Made by a program: the position numbers and the translations under genes. From Paraperibacillus marinus (GTDB lineage: Bacteria; Bacillota; Bacilli; Bacillales; DSM-1321): 64,000 nucleotides of DNA. Of the stretch, positions 23,812 to 32,653 are shown one piece after another. Position 1 is the stretch's first letter. Each line of letters begins with the position of its first letter. The stretch covers positions 3,534,001-3,598,000 of the forward strand of contig NZ_CP143542.1 in the NCBI RefSeq assembly GCF_046237605.1, written 5' to 3'. Below the pieces are notes generated by a model. It saw only the letters and a program-made list of their open reading frames with translations, was not told the DNA's origin and ran no database searches.

Positions 23812-25029
23812 TTATAGGAATTTGAATTTTCCTTTTTTAAGGGTAAGGCCCACTCCGCCAATCATGAACAGAGCACGGTTATCAACCATTTTTTTCATGA
23901 TAGATGCTTTTGTTCCTGTAACCTTCTTACCGAATACAACACCGATTGCATCGTCTTCACCCAGCGAGCAGACAGTCCCTTTATTATCGAAATGGAAAGT
24001 ATCAAGGTTTTCCTGCTGGCGTACAAGCGCAGTAATGTTCTTCGCCGTAAGCTCCCCTTGCTGCATGGCAATTTGAGCTGTAGGAGGATAAGGGCGGTTG
24101 ATTTCTTCATTGATGACCAATGAGCTGTCACCGATGATGAAAATATCTTCATGTCCCGGCACACGCAGGGTAGGATCTACCTTAACGCGTCCTCTCATCG
24201 CTTCAATTCCCGATTTTTCAATGACGGAGCTTCCACGGACGCCGGCAGCCCATACAACTGTACCTGCCTTGATTTCTTCCACTTCTTCTTCGCCCTTCCC
24301 GACGATGATGCCTTCCGGGGTAGCTTCTTTGATGGCAGTGCCAATCTTGAATTCAACACCCTTTTTCTCCAATTGGGAAACAGCATAGCTTACTAGTTCG
24401 GGGTCAAAGCCTGGAAGAACCATAGGAGCTGCTTCCACACATATGATGCGGACCTTATGATAGTCTACATCAAATTCTTTGCAAAGCTCCGGAATACGGT
24501 TAGTCAGCTCGCCAAGAAATTCAATACCAGTGAAACCGGCACCGCCGACAACAATTGTCAGGCGCTCATCTTTTTTCACAGGTTCATTATGGTAGGTAGC
24601 GAATTGATATTCAATATGCTCCCTGATCTGGCGCGCGCTGTTTACGTTAGAAATTGTGAATGCATGTTCCTTAAGTCCCTGAATGCCGAATGTCTCAGGC
24701 TCTCCGCCAAGGGCAGCCACCAGGTAATCATAGCTAACTTCGCCATTCTCAAGGATGACAACTTTTTCTTCTGTCTTAATTTCCACAACAGCGTCCTGGA
24801 TAAAATCAACTTTGTTCTTATCAATAACATCACGGATATCATAGCGTACACGATCCGGGCTCAGCGTACCCGCTGAAGCCTCATGAAGCCAAGTCGTTTC
24901 ATAATGATAATCATTTTTGTTCACTAATACGATATCTGCTTCGTTGACTCCAAGGGACTTCTGCAGTCTTGTAGCTACCATCAAACCGCCGTATCCAGCT
25001 CCGAGGATTACAATTTTAGGCTTTTTCAC
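23812..25029 (-). CDS. yumB: Type II NADH dehydrogenase-like flavoprotein
   Basis: About 405 residues; FAD-dependent pyridine-nucleotide oxidoreductase of the NDH-2 family at the inner membrane face, feeding electrons to quinone. FAD site IVILGAGYGGLMVATRL at the N-terminus, NAD site TIVVGGAGFTGIEFLGEL near residue 160, and FIIGDSSL and PTAQIAMQQG toward the end. It matches B. subtilis YumB. The frame opens at a GTG at 25044, but the GTG at 25029 gives the KKPKIVILGAG start seen in the family. It is divergent from yumC across a 409-base gap. Confidence 0.92.
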   Translation of the reverse strand: MKKPKIVILGAGYGGLMVATRLQKSLGVNEADIVLVNKNDYHYETTWLHEASAGTLSPDRVRYDIRDVIDKNKVDFIQDAVVEIKTEEKVVILENGEVSYDYLVAALGGEPETFGIQGLKEHAFTISNVNSARQIREHIEYQFATYHNEPVKKDERLTIVVGGAGFTGIEFLGELTNRIPELCKEFDVDYHKVRIICVEAAPMVLPGFDPELVSYAVSQLEKKGVEFKIGTAIKEATPEGIIVGKGEEEVEEIKAGTVVWAAGVRGSSVIEKSGIEAMRGRVKVDPTLRVPGHEDIFIIGDSSLVINEEINRPYPPTAQIAMQQGELTAKNITALVRQQENLDTFHFDNKGTVCSLGEDDAIGVVFGKKVTGTKASIMKKMVDNRALFMIGGVGLTLKKGKFKFL

Positions 25030-25438
25030 TAGTATCAAATCCACCTTTTTATATATATATAGTTAGTTTCTTATGTGCCAAATCACAACAAATCATACTT
25101 ATAATTTCATTATACTATAAACCTTAAGTTTGTGATATAATTCACGAACTAGTTCAAAAAAATGTTAGAGATTTGTCACAGAATGTTAACATTATCCTAA
25201 AGACCATCTTATTCTTTTTGAGCAGACATTTCAAGTCAAGATACCCTGTTTTCCGCGGTTATTTTTAAAAAATCCTCTTCAGCCATCATTCACCGCAGAC
25301 AGGTGCCGCCCGTTAAAAATTGATTAAATATTCTGTTTGTTCACTATTTTCCTTCATCTTTTTAAGGCTGTGACGGGACTATCAAAATTGTTTTGTGTTA
25401 AAATAGTAAAAGATTTTATTTCTTTGGGGGGTTAATGT
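25030..25438. other. yumB-yumC divergent intergenic region
   Basis: 409 AT-rich bases. Near the right end an extended -10 like TGTTAAAAT lies about 40 bases before the yumC start, without a clear -35. No RNA gene, repeat or small ORF was supported. Confidence 0.45.
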
Positions 25439-26434
25439 GTGAAAGAGAACGAAACTGTATTTGACATAACGATCATTGGAGGCGGGCCAACCGGGCTTTT
25501 CACGGCTTTTTACGGCGGGATGCGCCAGGCTTCCGTTAAAATTATAGAAAGCCTTCCGCAGCTTGGCGGACAGTTATCAGCCCTTTATCCGGAAAAGTAT
25601 ATCTATGATGTTGCGGGCTTCCCAAAGGTTCGGGCCCAGGAACTGATAGACAACCTGAAGGAACAGATGGCAAAGTTTGAACCTGATGTCTGCCTCGAAC
25701 AGGCAGTTGAAAAGGTGGAAAAACAAGCGGACGGTATTTTCAAGATAACGACCAACAATGAGATCCACTACACCAAAACCATTATCATCACAGCCGGGAA
25801 CGGCGCATTCCAGCCGCGCAGGCTGGAACTTGAGAATGCCCGTGAATATGAGAGCAAGAATCTCCATTATTTCATCGATGACCTTAATAAATTTGCCGGC
25901 CAGAAGGTTGTTGTTTTTGGCGGCGGGGATTCTGCCGTTGACTGGGCGCTTATGCTCGAACCCATCGCCGAAAAGGTGACGATCCTCCACAGGAGAGATA
26001 AGTTCCGTGCCCACGAGCACAGCGTGGAAAACCTGATGAATTCTAAGGTCGAGGTCATGACTCCTTACATCCCTTCGGAAATCATCGGTGATGAGAATGG
26101 CATAAAACAGGTAATCGTAGAGAGCGCCAAGGGCGAAGAGAAAGAAGTCCTCGATGTGGACGCCGTTATCGTAAACTACGGATTTGTATCCTCCCTTGGA
26201 CCGATTAAGGAATGGGAGCTTGAGATTGAGAAAAACTCCATTGTGGTGAACTCTAAAATGGAAACCAATATCCCGGGCATCTACGCTGCAGGTGATATCT
26301 GCACATACGACGGCAAGGCCAAGCTTATTGCTACAGGATTCGGTGAAGCACCGACAGCCGTCAATAATGCCAAGGCTTATATCGATCCTAAAGCACGTGT
26401 CCAGCCGCTTCACAGCACATCCTTATTCTCATAA
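25439..26434 (+). CDS. yumC: Ferredoxin/flavodoxin-NADP reductase
   Basis: A 331-residue thioredoxin-reductase-like ferredoxin-NADP+ reductase (B. subtilis YumC type), lacking the redox Cys pair. FAD site ITIIGGGPTGLFTAFYGG, NADP site VVVFGGGDSAVDWAL near residue 160, and the second FAD stretch GIYAAGDICTYDGKAKLIATGFGEAPTAVNNA. It starts at GTG behind a G6 ribosome site. It would supply reduced ferredoxin or flavodoxin, for example to Fe-S and desaturase systems. Confidence 0.95.
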   Translation: MKENETVFDITIIGGGPTGLFTAFYGGMRQASVKIIESLPQLGGQLSALYPEKYIYDVAGFPKVRAQELIDNLKEQMAKFEPDVCLEQAVEKVEKQADGIFKITTNNEIHYTKTIIITAGNGAFQPRRLELENAREYESKNLHYFIDDLNKFAGQKVVVFGGGDSAVDWALMLEPIAEKVTILHRRDKFRAHEHSVENLMNSKVEVMTPYIPSEIIGDENGIKQVIVESAKGEEKEVLDVDAVIVNYGFVSSLGPIKEWELEIEKNSIVVNSKMETNIPGIYAAGDICTYDGKAKLIATGFGEAPTAVNNAKAYIDPKARVQPLHSTSLFS

Positions 26435-26437
26435 ATC

Positions 26438-26460
26438 AAAGCCGCCAGACAGGCGGCTTT
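26438..26460 (+). terminator. yumC terminator
   Basis: AAAGCCGCC/GGCGGCTTT stem followed by T8. Confidence 0.9.
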
Positions 26461-26542
26461 TTTTTCGCGGACTGCCTGCTGCCCTGCAGCATGAAATGAA
26501 AACAGCGCCCCTTAACCGTTTGAAGGCAGGAGGCGCCGCAAT

Positions 26543-27373
26543 CTATAGATTCGATGCGTACTTTTTCAGTTCCTGGCTCATGGCCTCAATCTTTCCAATG
26601 AAATCTGAGATTTCCTCGGTGGATGCTGCCTGTTCGCTCCCCACCATGACCACCTTGTCGATTGAATCGGTGATTTCTATCATGGATTTCCGGATACTGC
26701 TCAATGTGGTACGGATCTTTTCTGTGGAAGATAAGGTCTCATGGGAAAGCTTCCTGATTTCGTTCGCGACCACGCCGAATCCTGCTCCCTTATCCCCTGC
26801 CCTCGCAGCTTCAATCGCAGCATTTAAGCCCAGCAGATTCGTCTGATCGGCGATGCGTTTAATGAATGTAAGAACTTCATCGGTATTATGTACTTCTTTT
26901 GAAGCCTGGCTGGATTGTGCTAAAAGTTTATTGGTTATTCCCTCCAAGTTTTCAGCTCCATTTGAAATGGTTGATATCCGGACGTTCGCCTTTGATATGG
27001 AGCCGGCAATCTGCTCCGAAATATCCCTCAAGGCCCTTTCATTCTGTTTCTCCAATTGAATCGCAAGAGCCCCAATGACTTTTCCATCCTGCAGAATCGG
27101 TTCTGCCAGTCCTGTGAAAGGCACTCCAAAGAACTCTTCCGTAATCTCCTCTTCTATCCGTATATTATTCTTGATGCAGCCAGCCAGGGGCTCATCCGGG
27201 TTGATCTTCCTGCCTGGCTTTACTCCTATATTGATTTTCCTGCCAGGTAAATACATCAGCCATTCTTCCGTATTGGTCAAACCTATCGATACATCCGGAA
27301 GCATGGAATGGATAAGCGGGATCATTTGACTGAAAGCGGAGAGAGTATCATCGAGCCGGTCAATTTTTGTCAT
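26543..27373 (-). CDS. Soluble methyl-accepting chemotaxis protein
   Basis: A 276-residue chemoreceptor without a transmembrane helix or HAMP domain. The N-terminal ~120 residues form a small sensor region of unknown ligand (SIGLTNTEEWLMYLPGRKINIG ... PILQDGKVIGALAIQL, GAF/PAS-like). The signalling hairpin has the conserved tip IADQTNLLGLNAAIEAARAGDKGAGFGVVANEIRKLS. The methylation helices are short. It probably reports an intracellular signal to CheA/CheW. Confidence 0.88.
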   Translation of the reverse strand: MTKIDRLDDTLSAFSQMIPLIHSMLPDVSIGLTNTEEWLMYLPGRKINIGVKPGRKINPDEPLAGCIKNNIRIEEEITEEFFGVPFTGLAEPILQDGKVIGALAIQLEKQNERALRDISEQIAGSISKANVRISTISNGAENLEGITNKLLAQSSQASKEVHNTDEVLTFIKRIADQTNLLGLNAAIEAARAGDKGAGFGVVANEIRKLSHETLSSTEKIRTTLSSIRKSMIEITDSIDKVVMVGSEQAASTEEISDFIGKIEAMSQELKKYASNL

Positions 27374-27662
27374 ATTTACACCCTTTTCAAAAATTAGTAC
27401 TTTTATTCTAGCACTTTTTTCCTACCCGCTTCACATTTTTATTTATTTTTCTGAATTCTTATTTATACATCTGCTGTCTTCAATAAAAGGCGAACAGGAA
27501 AATTCCCCGCCCTGTAATTTGCGTACAGAACGGCCTGCCTTCTTTCGAGAAAAAAAATACCCTCTCGACTAGTCACTCCTTAAAGGCTGACGTTCGAGAA
27601 GGCTTATAAGACTTTCCAGTTTGCAGGTAATACTTGTCACCTATTTCCGGCTGATTCTGTCA

Positions 27663-28025
27663 TTAGCACTCTTCCGGCTTCCCCGCATTTACAGCGGTGC
27701 GGAAAGATGAACCGCATCCGCAGGCAGCGATGGCATTCGGGTTTTCTATGGTAAATCCTCCGCCCATAAGAGATTCCTTATAGTCAATGACCGTCCCGTT
27801 AAGGATCGGGGCACTTTCTGTATCTATCAGCAGGGTTAGCCCATGCTGTTCGAGTCTGGTATCGGAAGCTTCTATTTCATGGGCAAATCCCATTCCATAA
27901 GAAAGGCCGCTACATCCACCTCCATTGACAGATACGCGCAGATAGGCACCTTCTTCCTCATTGTGTTTCATCATGTCCTTGACATGGAGTGCCGCAGCTT
28001 CAGTAAGGGTAACTATATTACTCAT
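27663..28025 (-). CDS. yutM: HesB/IscA-type Fe-S carrier
   Basis: A 120-residue A-type carrier that accepts and passes on Fe-S clusters. Three Cys characteristic of the family are visible: GGGCSGLSYGMGF near residue 45 and CGCGSSF near residue 110. AAAGGAGGG upstream selects the ATG at 28025, giving the length of B. subtilis YutM. It fits with yutI, yuzB and the suf genes in the window. Confidence 0.93.
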   Translation of the reverse strand: MSNIVTLTEAAALHVKDMMKHNEEEGAYLRVSVNGGGCSGLSYGMGFAHEIEASDTRLEQHGLTLLIDTESAPILNGTVIDYKESLMGGGFTIENPNAIAACGCGSSFRTAVNAGKPEEC

Positions 28026-28187
28026 TGTATTCCCTCCTTTTTTGATCATTTACTTATTATAGTATATCCCAATAAAAATATGGTGCAAAACCTTGTGCTT
28101 TAGATAATTTTGTTAAAGACATAGCAATTTTACATAGGACCTTTATAATAAGTATATATACCTAATAAAACATAGGATGTGATGTGA

Positions 28188-28871
28188 ATGGAGACCCTTT
28201 CGCCGTATTTCCCGCGTAACCTGACCTGCCCATTATGCGGAAAAACATTTCAATCATTGAAGACTCGGTCAAAATTCGTTGGAGTGCTCAGGTTTGAGAC
28301 AGACTTCCAGCCCATTTATTCCAATCCGGAAGTAAATCCTTTGTTATATAATATTGCCGTGTGCACCCATTGCGGGTATTCTTTTTCAGATGACTTCTCC
28401 CCTTACTTCCCGCCGGGGACAAAGCAGGTTCTCCTCGATAAAGTGGCAAACCATTGGGTCCCCCAGGACCTTGGCGGCATGAGGACCATCAGCGAAGGTA
28501 TAAAAGCGTACAAGCTTGCTGCCTACTGCGGGGGCTTAAAACAGGAGAAGCATGTGACCATGGCCGGCATTTACCTGCGGACAGCCTGGCTTTTTCGCGG
28601 GACAAACCAAGGGCAGGAAAACCGGTTCATGAAACTTGCTGCCAATGAATACGAAAGATCTTACATGGCTGATGACTTCAAGGGCACCAAAATGTCAGAA
28701 ATCCGGATTTACTATATGATTGCTGATTTGTCCAAGAGGACAGGAGACCTTTCAAAAGCAGCCCAATATTATTCGAGGGTCATTGAAAGACAGAGAAAGA
28801 CGGATGAGGCAGGGATCATAGAGCTTGCCAAGGAAGGATGGGCTTCCGTCAGAGAGCTGAAGACCGTATAA
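28188..28871 (+). CDS. DUF2225 family protein
   Basis: A 227-residue cytosolic protein. The N-terminal zinc ribbon has CPLCGKTF (about 16-23) and CTHCGYSFSDDF (about 64-75), and the remainder is a TPR-like helical region (GDLSKAAQYYSRVIERQRKTD). This is the DUF2225 architecture common in Firmicutes. Function unknown. It is divergent from yutM and followed by a terminator shared with convergent yuzB. Confidence 0.85.
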   Translation: METLSPYFPRNLTCPLCGKTFQSLKTRSKFVGVLRFETDFQPIYSNPEVNPLLYNIAVCTHCGYSFSDDFSPYFPPGTKQVLLDKVANHWVPQDLGGMRTISEGIKAYKLAAYCGGLKQEKHVTMAGIYLRTAWLFRGTNQGQENRFMKLAANEYERSYMADDFKGTKMSEIRIYYMIADLSKRTGDLSKAAQYYSRVIERQRKTDEAGIIELAKEGWASVRELKTV

Positions 28872-28876
28872 GGCAA

Positions 28877-28904
28877 AAAGGAAATCCTGCAGCGGATTTC
28901 CTTT
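28877..28904. terminator. Terminator DUF2225/yuzB
   Basis: AAAGGAAATCC/GGATTTCCTTT stem with a 6-base loop and T-rich flank. Confidence 0.85.
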
Positions 28905-28912
28905 CGGCTTTT

Positions 28913-29149
28913 TTAGAACATAGGGTTTTCTTCCAGGTAAATATATATATTTTCAATGAGTTCGTCCGGTGTATCACCCTGGACCACATCGCCGTTAACC
29001 AATGCAAAATGACTGCTGGCACACTTGCCGCAGTATCCGAGGCAGCCATACTCCACAATATCAAGATCAGGGTCTCTTTCCAATTTCTCCAGAGCCTCCT
29101 GTGAGCCGCTTGCCAGATTGCTTATACAGAATTCTATAATAGGCTTCAT
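28913..29149 (-). CDS. yuzB: DUF1450 protein
   Basis: A 78-residue thioredoxin-fold-like protein of DUF1450 (YuzB). It has Cys in EFCISNLA, EYGCLGYCGKCASSHFA, a pattern similar to 2Fe-2S thioredoxin-like ferredoxins. It may bind a metal or cluster. The start has AGGTGAAAG upstream. It is convergent with the DUF2225 gene. Confidence 0.88.
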   Translation of the reverse strand: MKPIIEFCISNLASGSQEALEKLERDPDLDIVEYGCLGYCGKCASSHFALVNGDVVQGDTPDELIENIYIYLEENPMF

Positions 29150-29329
29150 GCTTTCACCTCACTATATTAATTATCCTACCTCTTTTCCAAAGAGTCAATT
29201 CCCCCGGCTGGATGAAAGAGTTTTCCCGGCCGCTTTCTGGGTAGTAGAAATAAAAGGGGCATGGCATATCTAAAGAAAGCGGCCCAGTCATTCCAACCGC
29301 ATTCAAAATTGTGTAATTACATAATTCTA

Positions 29330-29358
29330 TTGTGATTTCCTTCTAATTTCGCTATACT
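29330..29358 (+). promoter_or_regulatory. yutJ promoter
   Basis: TTGTGA (29330-29335) and TATACT (29353-29358) with a 17-base spacer. A leader of about 155 bases would follow. Confidence 0.6.
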
Positions 29359-29465
29359 TTTAATGGTATTTAAATATAACATTATGAACCTTTCAAATGA
29401 TTATTTCTATTAATGTGACTGCATCCGGTTTCAATTTGACCTAGTGAGACTCTGCATATGCAAGG

Positions 29466-29475
29466 TAAGCGCTTT
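29466..29475 (+). promoter_or_regulatory. cre-like site in yutJ leader
   Basis: TAAGCGCTTT, within GTAAGCGCTTTTACA, resembles a catabolite-responsive element; it lies about 100 bases downstream of the predicted start, where CcpA could act as a roadblock. Confidence 0.35.
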
Positions 29476-29519
29476 TACAAAAGTCAGGAGCTATATTGAG
29501 GCAAAAGGGGTTAATGAAC

Positions 29520-30587
29520 ATGAAAAACTTAGTAATACTCGGCGGAGGCTATGGCGGCATGAGAATTCTTCAAAGACTTCTACCGCACCACCTGCCTGAA
29601 GATACAGCCATCACTTTAATTGACCGTTCTCCTTACCACTGTCTAAAAACTGAATATTATGCATTAGCCGCAGGAACCATTTCCGATCAGGATGTGCGTG
29701 TATCCTTCCCAGAGCATGAGCGCCTGAATATCCGTTACGGGGAAGTTATAGAAATCAGCCTGGAAGAAAAGAAAGTGTACCTGAAAGGCACAGAGCCCAT
29801 TGCCTATGACGACCTGGTTATAGGGCTTGGGTGTGAGGATAAGTATCACAATGTCCCAGGTGCGGATGTGCACACGCTCAGCATCCAGACAATCGGAAAA
29901 TCCAGGCATACCTATCACACCCTGAGCAGCCTCGCTCCAGGTTCAAGAGTCGGCATAGTTGGTGCCGGCCTAAGCGGTGTTGAGCTTGCCAGTGAGCTGA
30001 ATGAAAGCCGCCCTGATTTGACGATCGTCCTTTTTGACCGCGGAGAACATATCCTCTCAGCCTTTTCTGAGCGTCTGAGCAAATATGTACAAAATTGGTT
30101 CACGAGGCATAATGTCGAGATCATCAACAGAGCCAACATCACGAATGTTGAAGAAAAAACTCTTTACAATCATGATGAACCCATCCCATTTGATGCGATC
30201 GTCTGGACCGCCGGGGTTCAACCGAGTAAAATAGTCCGGGACCTTCCGGTAGAAAAGGACCGGCAGGGCAGGGTCGTCCTGACTCCCCAGCACTTCATCC
30301 CTGGACATGAGGATGTATTTGTAGTGGGAGACTGTGCTAGCCTCCCCCTTTCCCCGAGCGCACAGCTTGCTGAGGAACAGGCGGAGCAGATCGCAGAAAT
30401 ACTTAAAAAGAAATGGGCAGGAAAGCCGCTTCCGGAAACAATGCCGCAGATCAAGCTGAAAGGCACAATGGGCTCCCTAGGAAGCAAACACGGTTTTGGT
30501 TTGGTCAATGACACCCCTATCACCGGGCGTGTCGCCAGGCTGATTAAATCAGGGATACTCTGGATGTATAAGCGCCATAACACTTGA
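29520..30587 (+). CDS. yutJ: NADH dehydrogenase-like flavoprotein
   Basis: A 355-residue NDH-2-family oxidoreductase. It has FAD site LVILGGGYGGMRILQRL, then DRSPYHCLKTEYYALAAGTIS, NAD site VGIVGAGLSGVELASEL near residue 150, and VFVVGDCASLP toward the end. It matches B. subtilis YutJ closely. The frame opens at 29496; the ATG at 29520 gives the MKNLVILGGG start of the family. With yumB it is the second NDH-2-like gene in the window. Confidence 0.93.
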   Translation: MKNLVILGGGYGGMRILQRLLPHHLPEDTAITLIDRSPYHCLKTEYYALAAGTISDQDVRVSFPEHERLNIRYGEVIEISLEEKKVYLKGTEPIAYDDLVIGLGCEDKYHNVPGADVHTLSIQTIGKSRHTYHTLSSLAPGSRVGIVGAGLSGVELASELNESRPDLTIVLFDRGEHILSAFSERLSKYVQNWFTRHNVEIINRANITNVEEKTLYNHDEPIPFDAIVWTAGVQPSKIVRDLPVEKDRQGRVVLTPQHFIPGHEDVFVVGDCASLPLSPSAQLAEEQAEQIAEILKKKWAGKPLPETMPQIKLKGTMGSLGSKHGFGLVNDTPITGRVARLIKSGILWMYKRHNT

Positions 30588-30604
30588 TTTTTTATTAATA
30601 CACG

Positions 30605-30633
30605 AAAAAGACCCGCAGCTGCCGGGTCTTTTT
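30605..30633 (+). terminator. yutJ terminator
   Basis: AAAAAGACCCG/CGGGTCTTTTT stem with a 7-base loop. Confidence 0.85.
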
Positions 30634-30674
30634 CATTGGCTGTTTTCGTAAACATTGCGGTTAATGACCAAGAA

Positions 30675-30775
30675 AGTTGATTTCCGCTGCAGGTAATCTA
30701 TGGGAGCGGGACGTGCGCAGGAGCCTCCCCGGCTTTGCCGCATAGGTCTCGCACCTTCCGCTCCAATAAACTTGT
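30675..30775. repeat. Dispersed palindromic element, short copy
   Basis: Shares GTTGA-TTCCG-T, GAGCCTCC-CGGCTTTGCC, GGTCTCGCACCTT and CTCCAA with 59155-59285, but lacks an internal part. The ends are imperfect inverted repeats. Similar intergenic elements are, as I recall, common in Bacillaceae genomes. It lies between yutJ and convergent yuzD. Confidence 0.7.
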
Positions 30776-30850
30776 TAAATTTATCTCCTAAAGTACTGAT
30801 TAAAAACAACTATCTTTTAGAAGAGCCTTTTCAATACATTACTAAGAAAT

Positions 30851-31192
30851 CTAAACAGACTCCTGCTCTTTCTTCTCTCTATAGCCGTATTTCTCCATTT
30901 CGGAAACGATGGTTTTCAGCCGGGGATTTCCTTCGCCGACGACTTCCGAATTCAGCACCACAACCGGATAAAACATATCTTCGTCAATCACCCTCTGGGC
31001 AAAGCTTCTCTTCTCTCGATCTTCAGGAGGGTGATGGATATCGATGTAGCTTACCTGAAACGGCTGGTCAGGGAATTTCCTGGATAATGCCGCCTGGAGC
31101 CATTCGTATGTTTCTTTGGATGATGGAAGGTTAACGCAGCTGGGGCAGAGGATCTCGGCGCCATACACTTGGATTTCCACTTCTTTGTTCAT
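30851..31192 (-). CDS. yuzD: DUF1462 thioredoxin-like protein
   Basis: A 113-residue protein of DUF1462 (YuzD). A thioredoxin-like strand leads to CPSC (EILCPSCVNLPSSKETYEWL, residues 16-19), and FYPVVVLNSEVVGEGNPRL resembles the cis-Pro region. It may be a redox or cluster-related partner of the adjacent divergent NifU-like yutI, which is its usual neighbour; this is inference. Confidence 0.88.
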   Translation of the reverse strand: MNKEVEIQVYGAEILCPSCVNLPSSKETYEWLQAALSRKFPDQPFQVSYIDIHHPPEDREKRSFAQRVIDEDMFYPVVVLNSEVVGEGNPRLKTIVSEMEKYGYREKKEQESV

Positions 31193-31402
31193 ATTTCAAC
31201 CCCCTGTTCGCAATTTGTCCCGAAGCCGGACGGCAGCGGGATTCCATATCTATTTTGGCGGATTCCTTTTCATTTTCTATTGTAGCGTATCCATTAACTG
31301 CAGATAAAGTTATTTTGCCTTTTTGAGGCGTTCACCCGGATTTTCGAATAGCTTTTTGCAGGTAATGTGATTATAATAGTGGTAGGAAAGGAGTGGATTG
31401 GT

Positions 31403-31639
31403 ATGTCTGAACAACAGGTCACTGAACAGGTTCAAGAGGTGCTTGATAAGCTTCGTCCGTTTCTTCTTCGTGACGGCGGGGACTGCGAACTTGTGGACGT
31501 TGAGGACGGAATTGTTAAATTACGCTTGCTGGGCGCATGCGGAAGCTGCCCAAGTTCCACCATTACCCTTAAAGCAGGGATTGAACGCGCACTGCTTGAA
31601 GAGGTTCCAGGAATCGTGGAAGTTGAACAAGTATTTTAA
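31403..31639 (+). CDS. yutI: NifU-like Fe-S scaffold protein
   Basis: A 78-residue NifU C-terminal-domain protein that can carry an Fe-S cluster. LDKLRPFLLRDGGDCELVDV opens the domain, and the cluster-binding motif is CGSCPSS. AAAGGAG upstream supports the ATG at 31403 rather than the frame opening at 31367. B. subtilis YutI is the counterpart. It is divergent from yuzD. Confidence 0.93.
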   Translation: MSEQQVTEQVQEVLDKLRPFLLRDGGDCELVDVEDGIVKLRLLGACGSCPSSTITLKAGIERALLEEVPGIVEVEQVF

Positions 31640-31654
31640 TAAAGTCTAAATAAT

Positions 31655-31687
31655 AAAACGGCTGTCCCAATTTGGGACGGCCGTTTT
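31655..31687 (+). terminator. yutI terminator (bidirectional with thrB)
   Basis: 16-bp stem beginning AAAACGGCTGTCCCAA with a one-base loop and a T8 tail. Confidence 0.9.
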
Positions 31688-31723
31688 TTTTACTGAACTA
31701 CGTGAAGAGTCCTCTGTGAATGA

Positions 31724-32653
31724 TTAAAAGTGATTGGCCGGGCTGACCGTTGCATCTTTGAATTTAACCTGGCTTCCACCATAGTCAATGTCCAGCAATA
31801 AAACCTCACATGCTGGAAAGGCTGATTTCAGTTCCAGCGAAGCACTGCGGGCTTTATCCTTCTCAACAAGGCAGATGGCGGTTGGACCTGCTCCGCTGAG
31901 GGCTGTTCCAAAAGCTCCCGCTGCCAGAGCTGCTTTCTCTACCTCTTCCAAGTGAGGCACGAGCTGCCTGCGGTATGGCTGATGAAATAAATCCGCTCCC
32001 ATCATCCTGCCGGCGAGTGAATAATTCCTCGTCAGCAGGGCAGCGAGAAATGTATTGGCAACCGCGCTTGCTTCGATGGCTGCCCGAAATGGCAGGCTAT
32101 CCGGAAGGACCTGCCGGGATTCATCCGTAGGCAGATCATACTGCGGGATCACTGCAATGGCCTTGACTCCTTCAAGCTGAATGCTCAAAAGTTCTGTATC
32201 AGCTCCATTGTGAATACCGACCACTAGCCCGCCGCAGACTGACGCGCCAGCGTTGTCTGGGTGTCCTTCAAAACGGGAGGAAATCCGCACCTTATCTTCC
32301 CTGCTCAGGTTCAGGCCGCCAACAGAATCTGCGAGCTCAATGCCTGCAACAATGGCTGACGCGCTGCTTCCAAGACCCCTTGTCAGCGGTATCTCACTCT
32401 TTACAAGGAGACGACAAGGCGGGAGAGTAACTCCGTACTCCTGCGCGGTCTCCCAGGCCACCTTGCAGATATAATGCGACTCATCCTTTGGAAACACCTC
32501 CAGGCCGGCAGAAAGCGGGATGACCTCCCATGCTTCAGCCTCTTGTGCCTCTACTTCCAAATACAATCCAAGGGCGAGACCGATTGAATCAAAGCCTGGC
32601 CCAAGGTTGGCTGTGCTTGCCGGAACTTTGATTTGATAAATTTGATCCGTCAT
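31724..32653 (-). CDS. thrB: Homoserine kinase
   Basis: A 309-residue GHMP-family kinase converting homoserine to O-phosphohomoserine. N-terminal VPASTANLGPGFDSIGLAL, ATP loop LTRGLGSSASAIVAGIELA near residue 90, and AFGTALSGAGPTAICLV near residue 250 are the three GHMP motifs. It is the last gene of the hom-thrC-thrB operon and its ATG overlaps the thrC stop by one base. Confidence 0.96.
   Translation of the reverse strand: MTDQIYQIKVPASTANLGPGFDSIGLALGLYLEVEAQEAEAWEVIPLSAGLEVFPKDESHYICKVAWETAQEYGVTLPPCRLLVKSEIPLTRGLGSSASAIVAGIELADSVGGLNLSREDKVRISSRFEGHPDNAGASVCGGLVVGIHNGADTELLSIQLEGVKAIAVIPQYDLPTDESRQVLPDSLPFRAAIEASAVANTFLAALLTRNYSLAGRMMGADLFHQPYRRQLVPHLEEVEKAALAAGAFGTALSGAGPTAICLVEKDKARSASLELKSAFPACEVLLLDIDYGGSQVKFKDATVSPANHF

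Larger units (their letters stand above)
29150..29519. other. yuzB-yutJ intergenic region
   Basis: 370 bases holding the yutJ promoter at 29330-29358 and a cre-like site at 29466-29475 in the predicted leader. No gene or RNA structure was recognised in the rest. Confidence 0.5.

Noticed and set aside
25577..26413. 278-codon minus-strand ORF inside yumC
   Set aside because: Complement of yumC with no recognisable motif or ribosome site; yumC is certain.
26543..27373. Truncated chemoreceptor pseudogene
   Set aside because: Although it lacks membrane and HAMP segments, the frame is intact with a complete signalling tip; short soluble receptors are normal in Bacillus.
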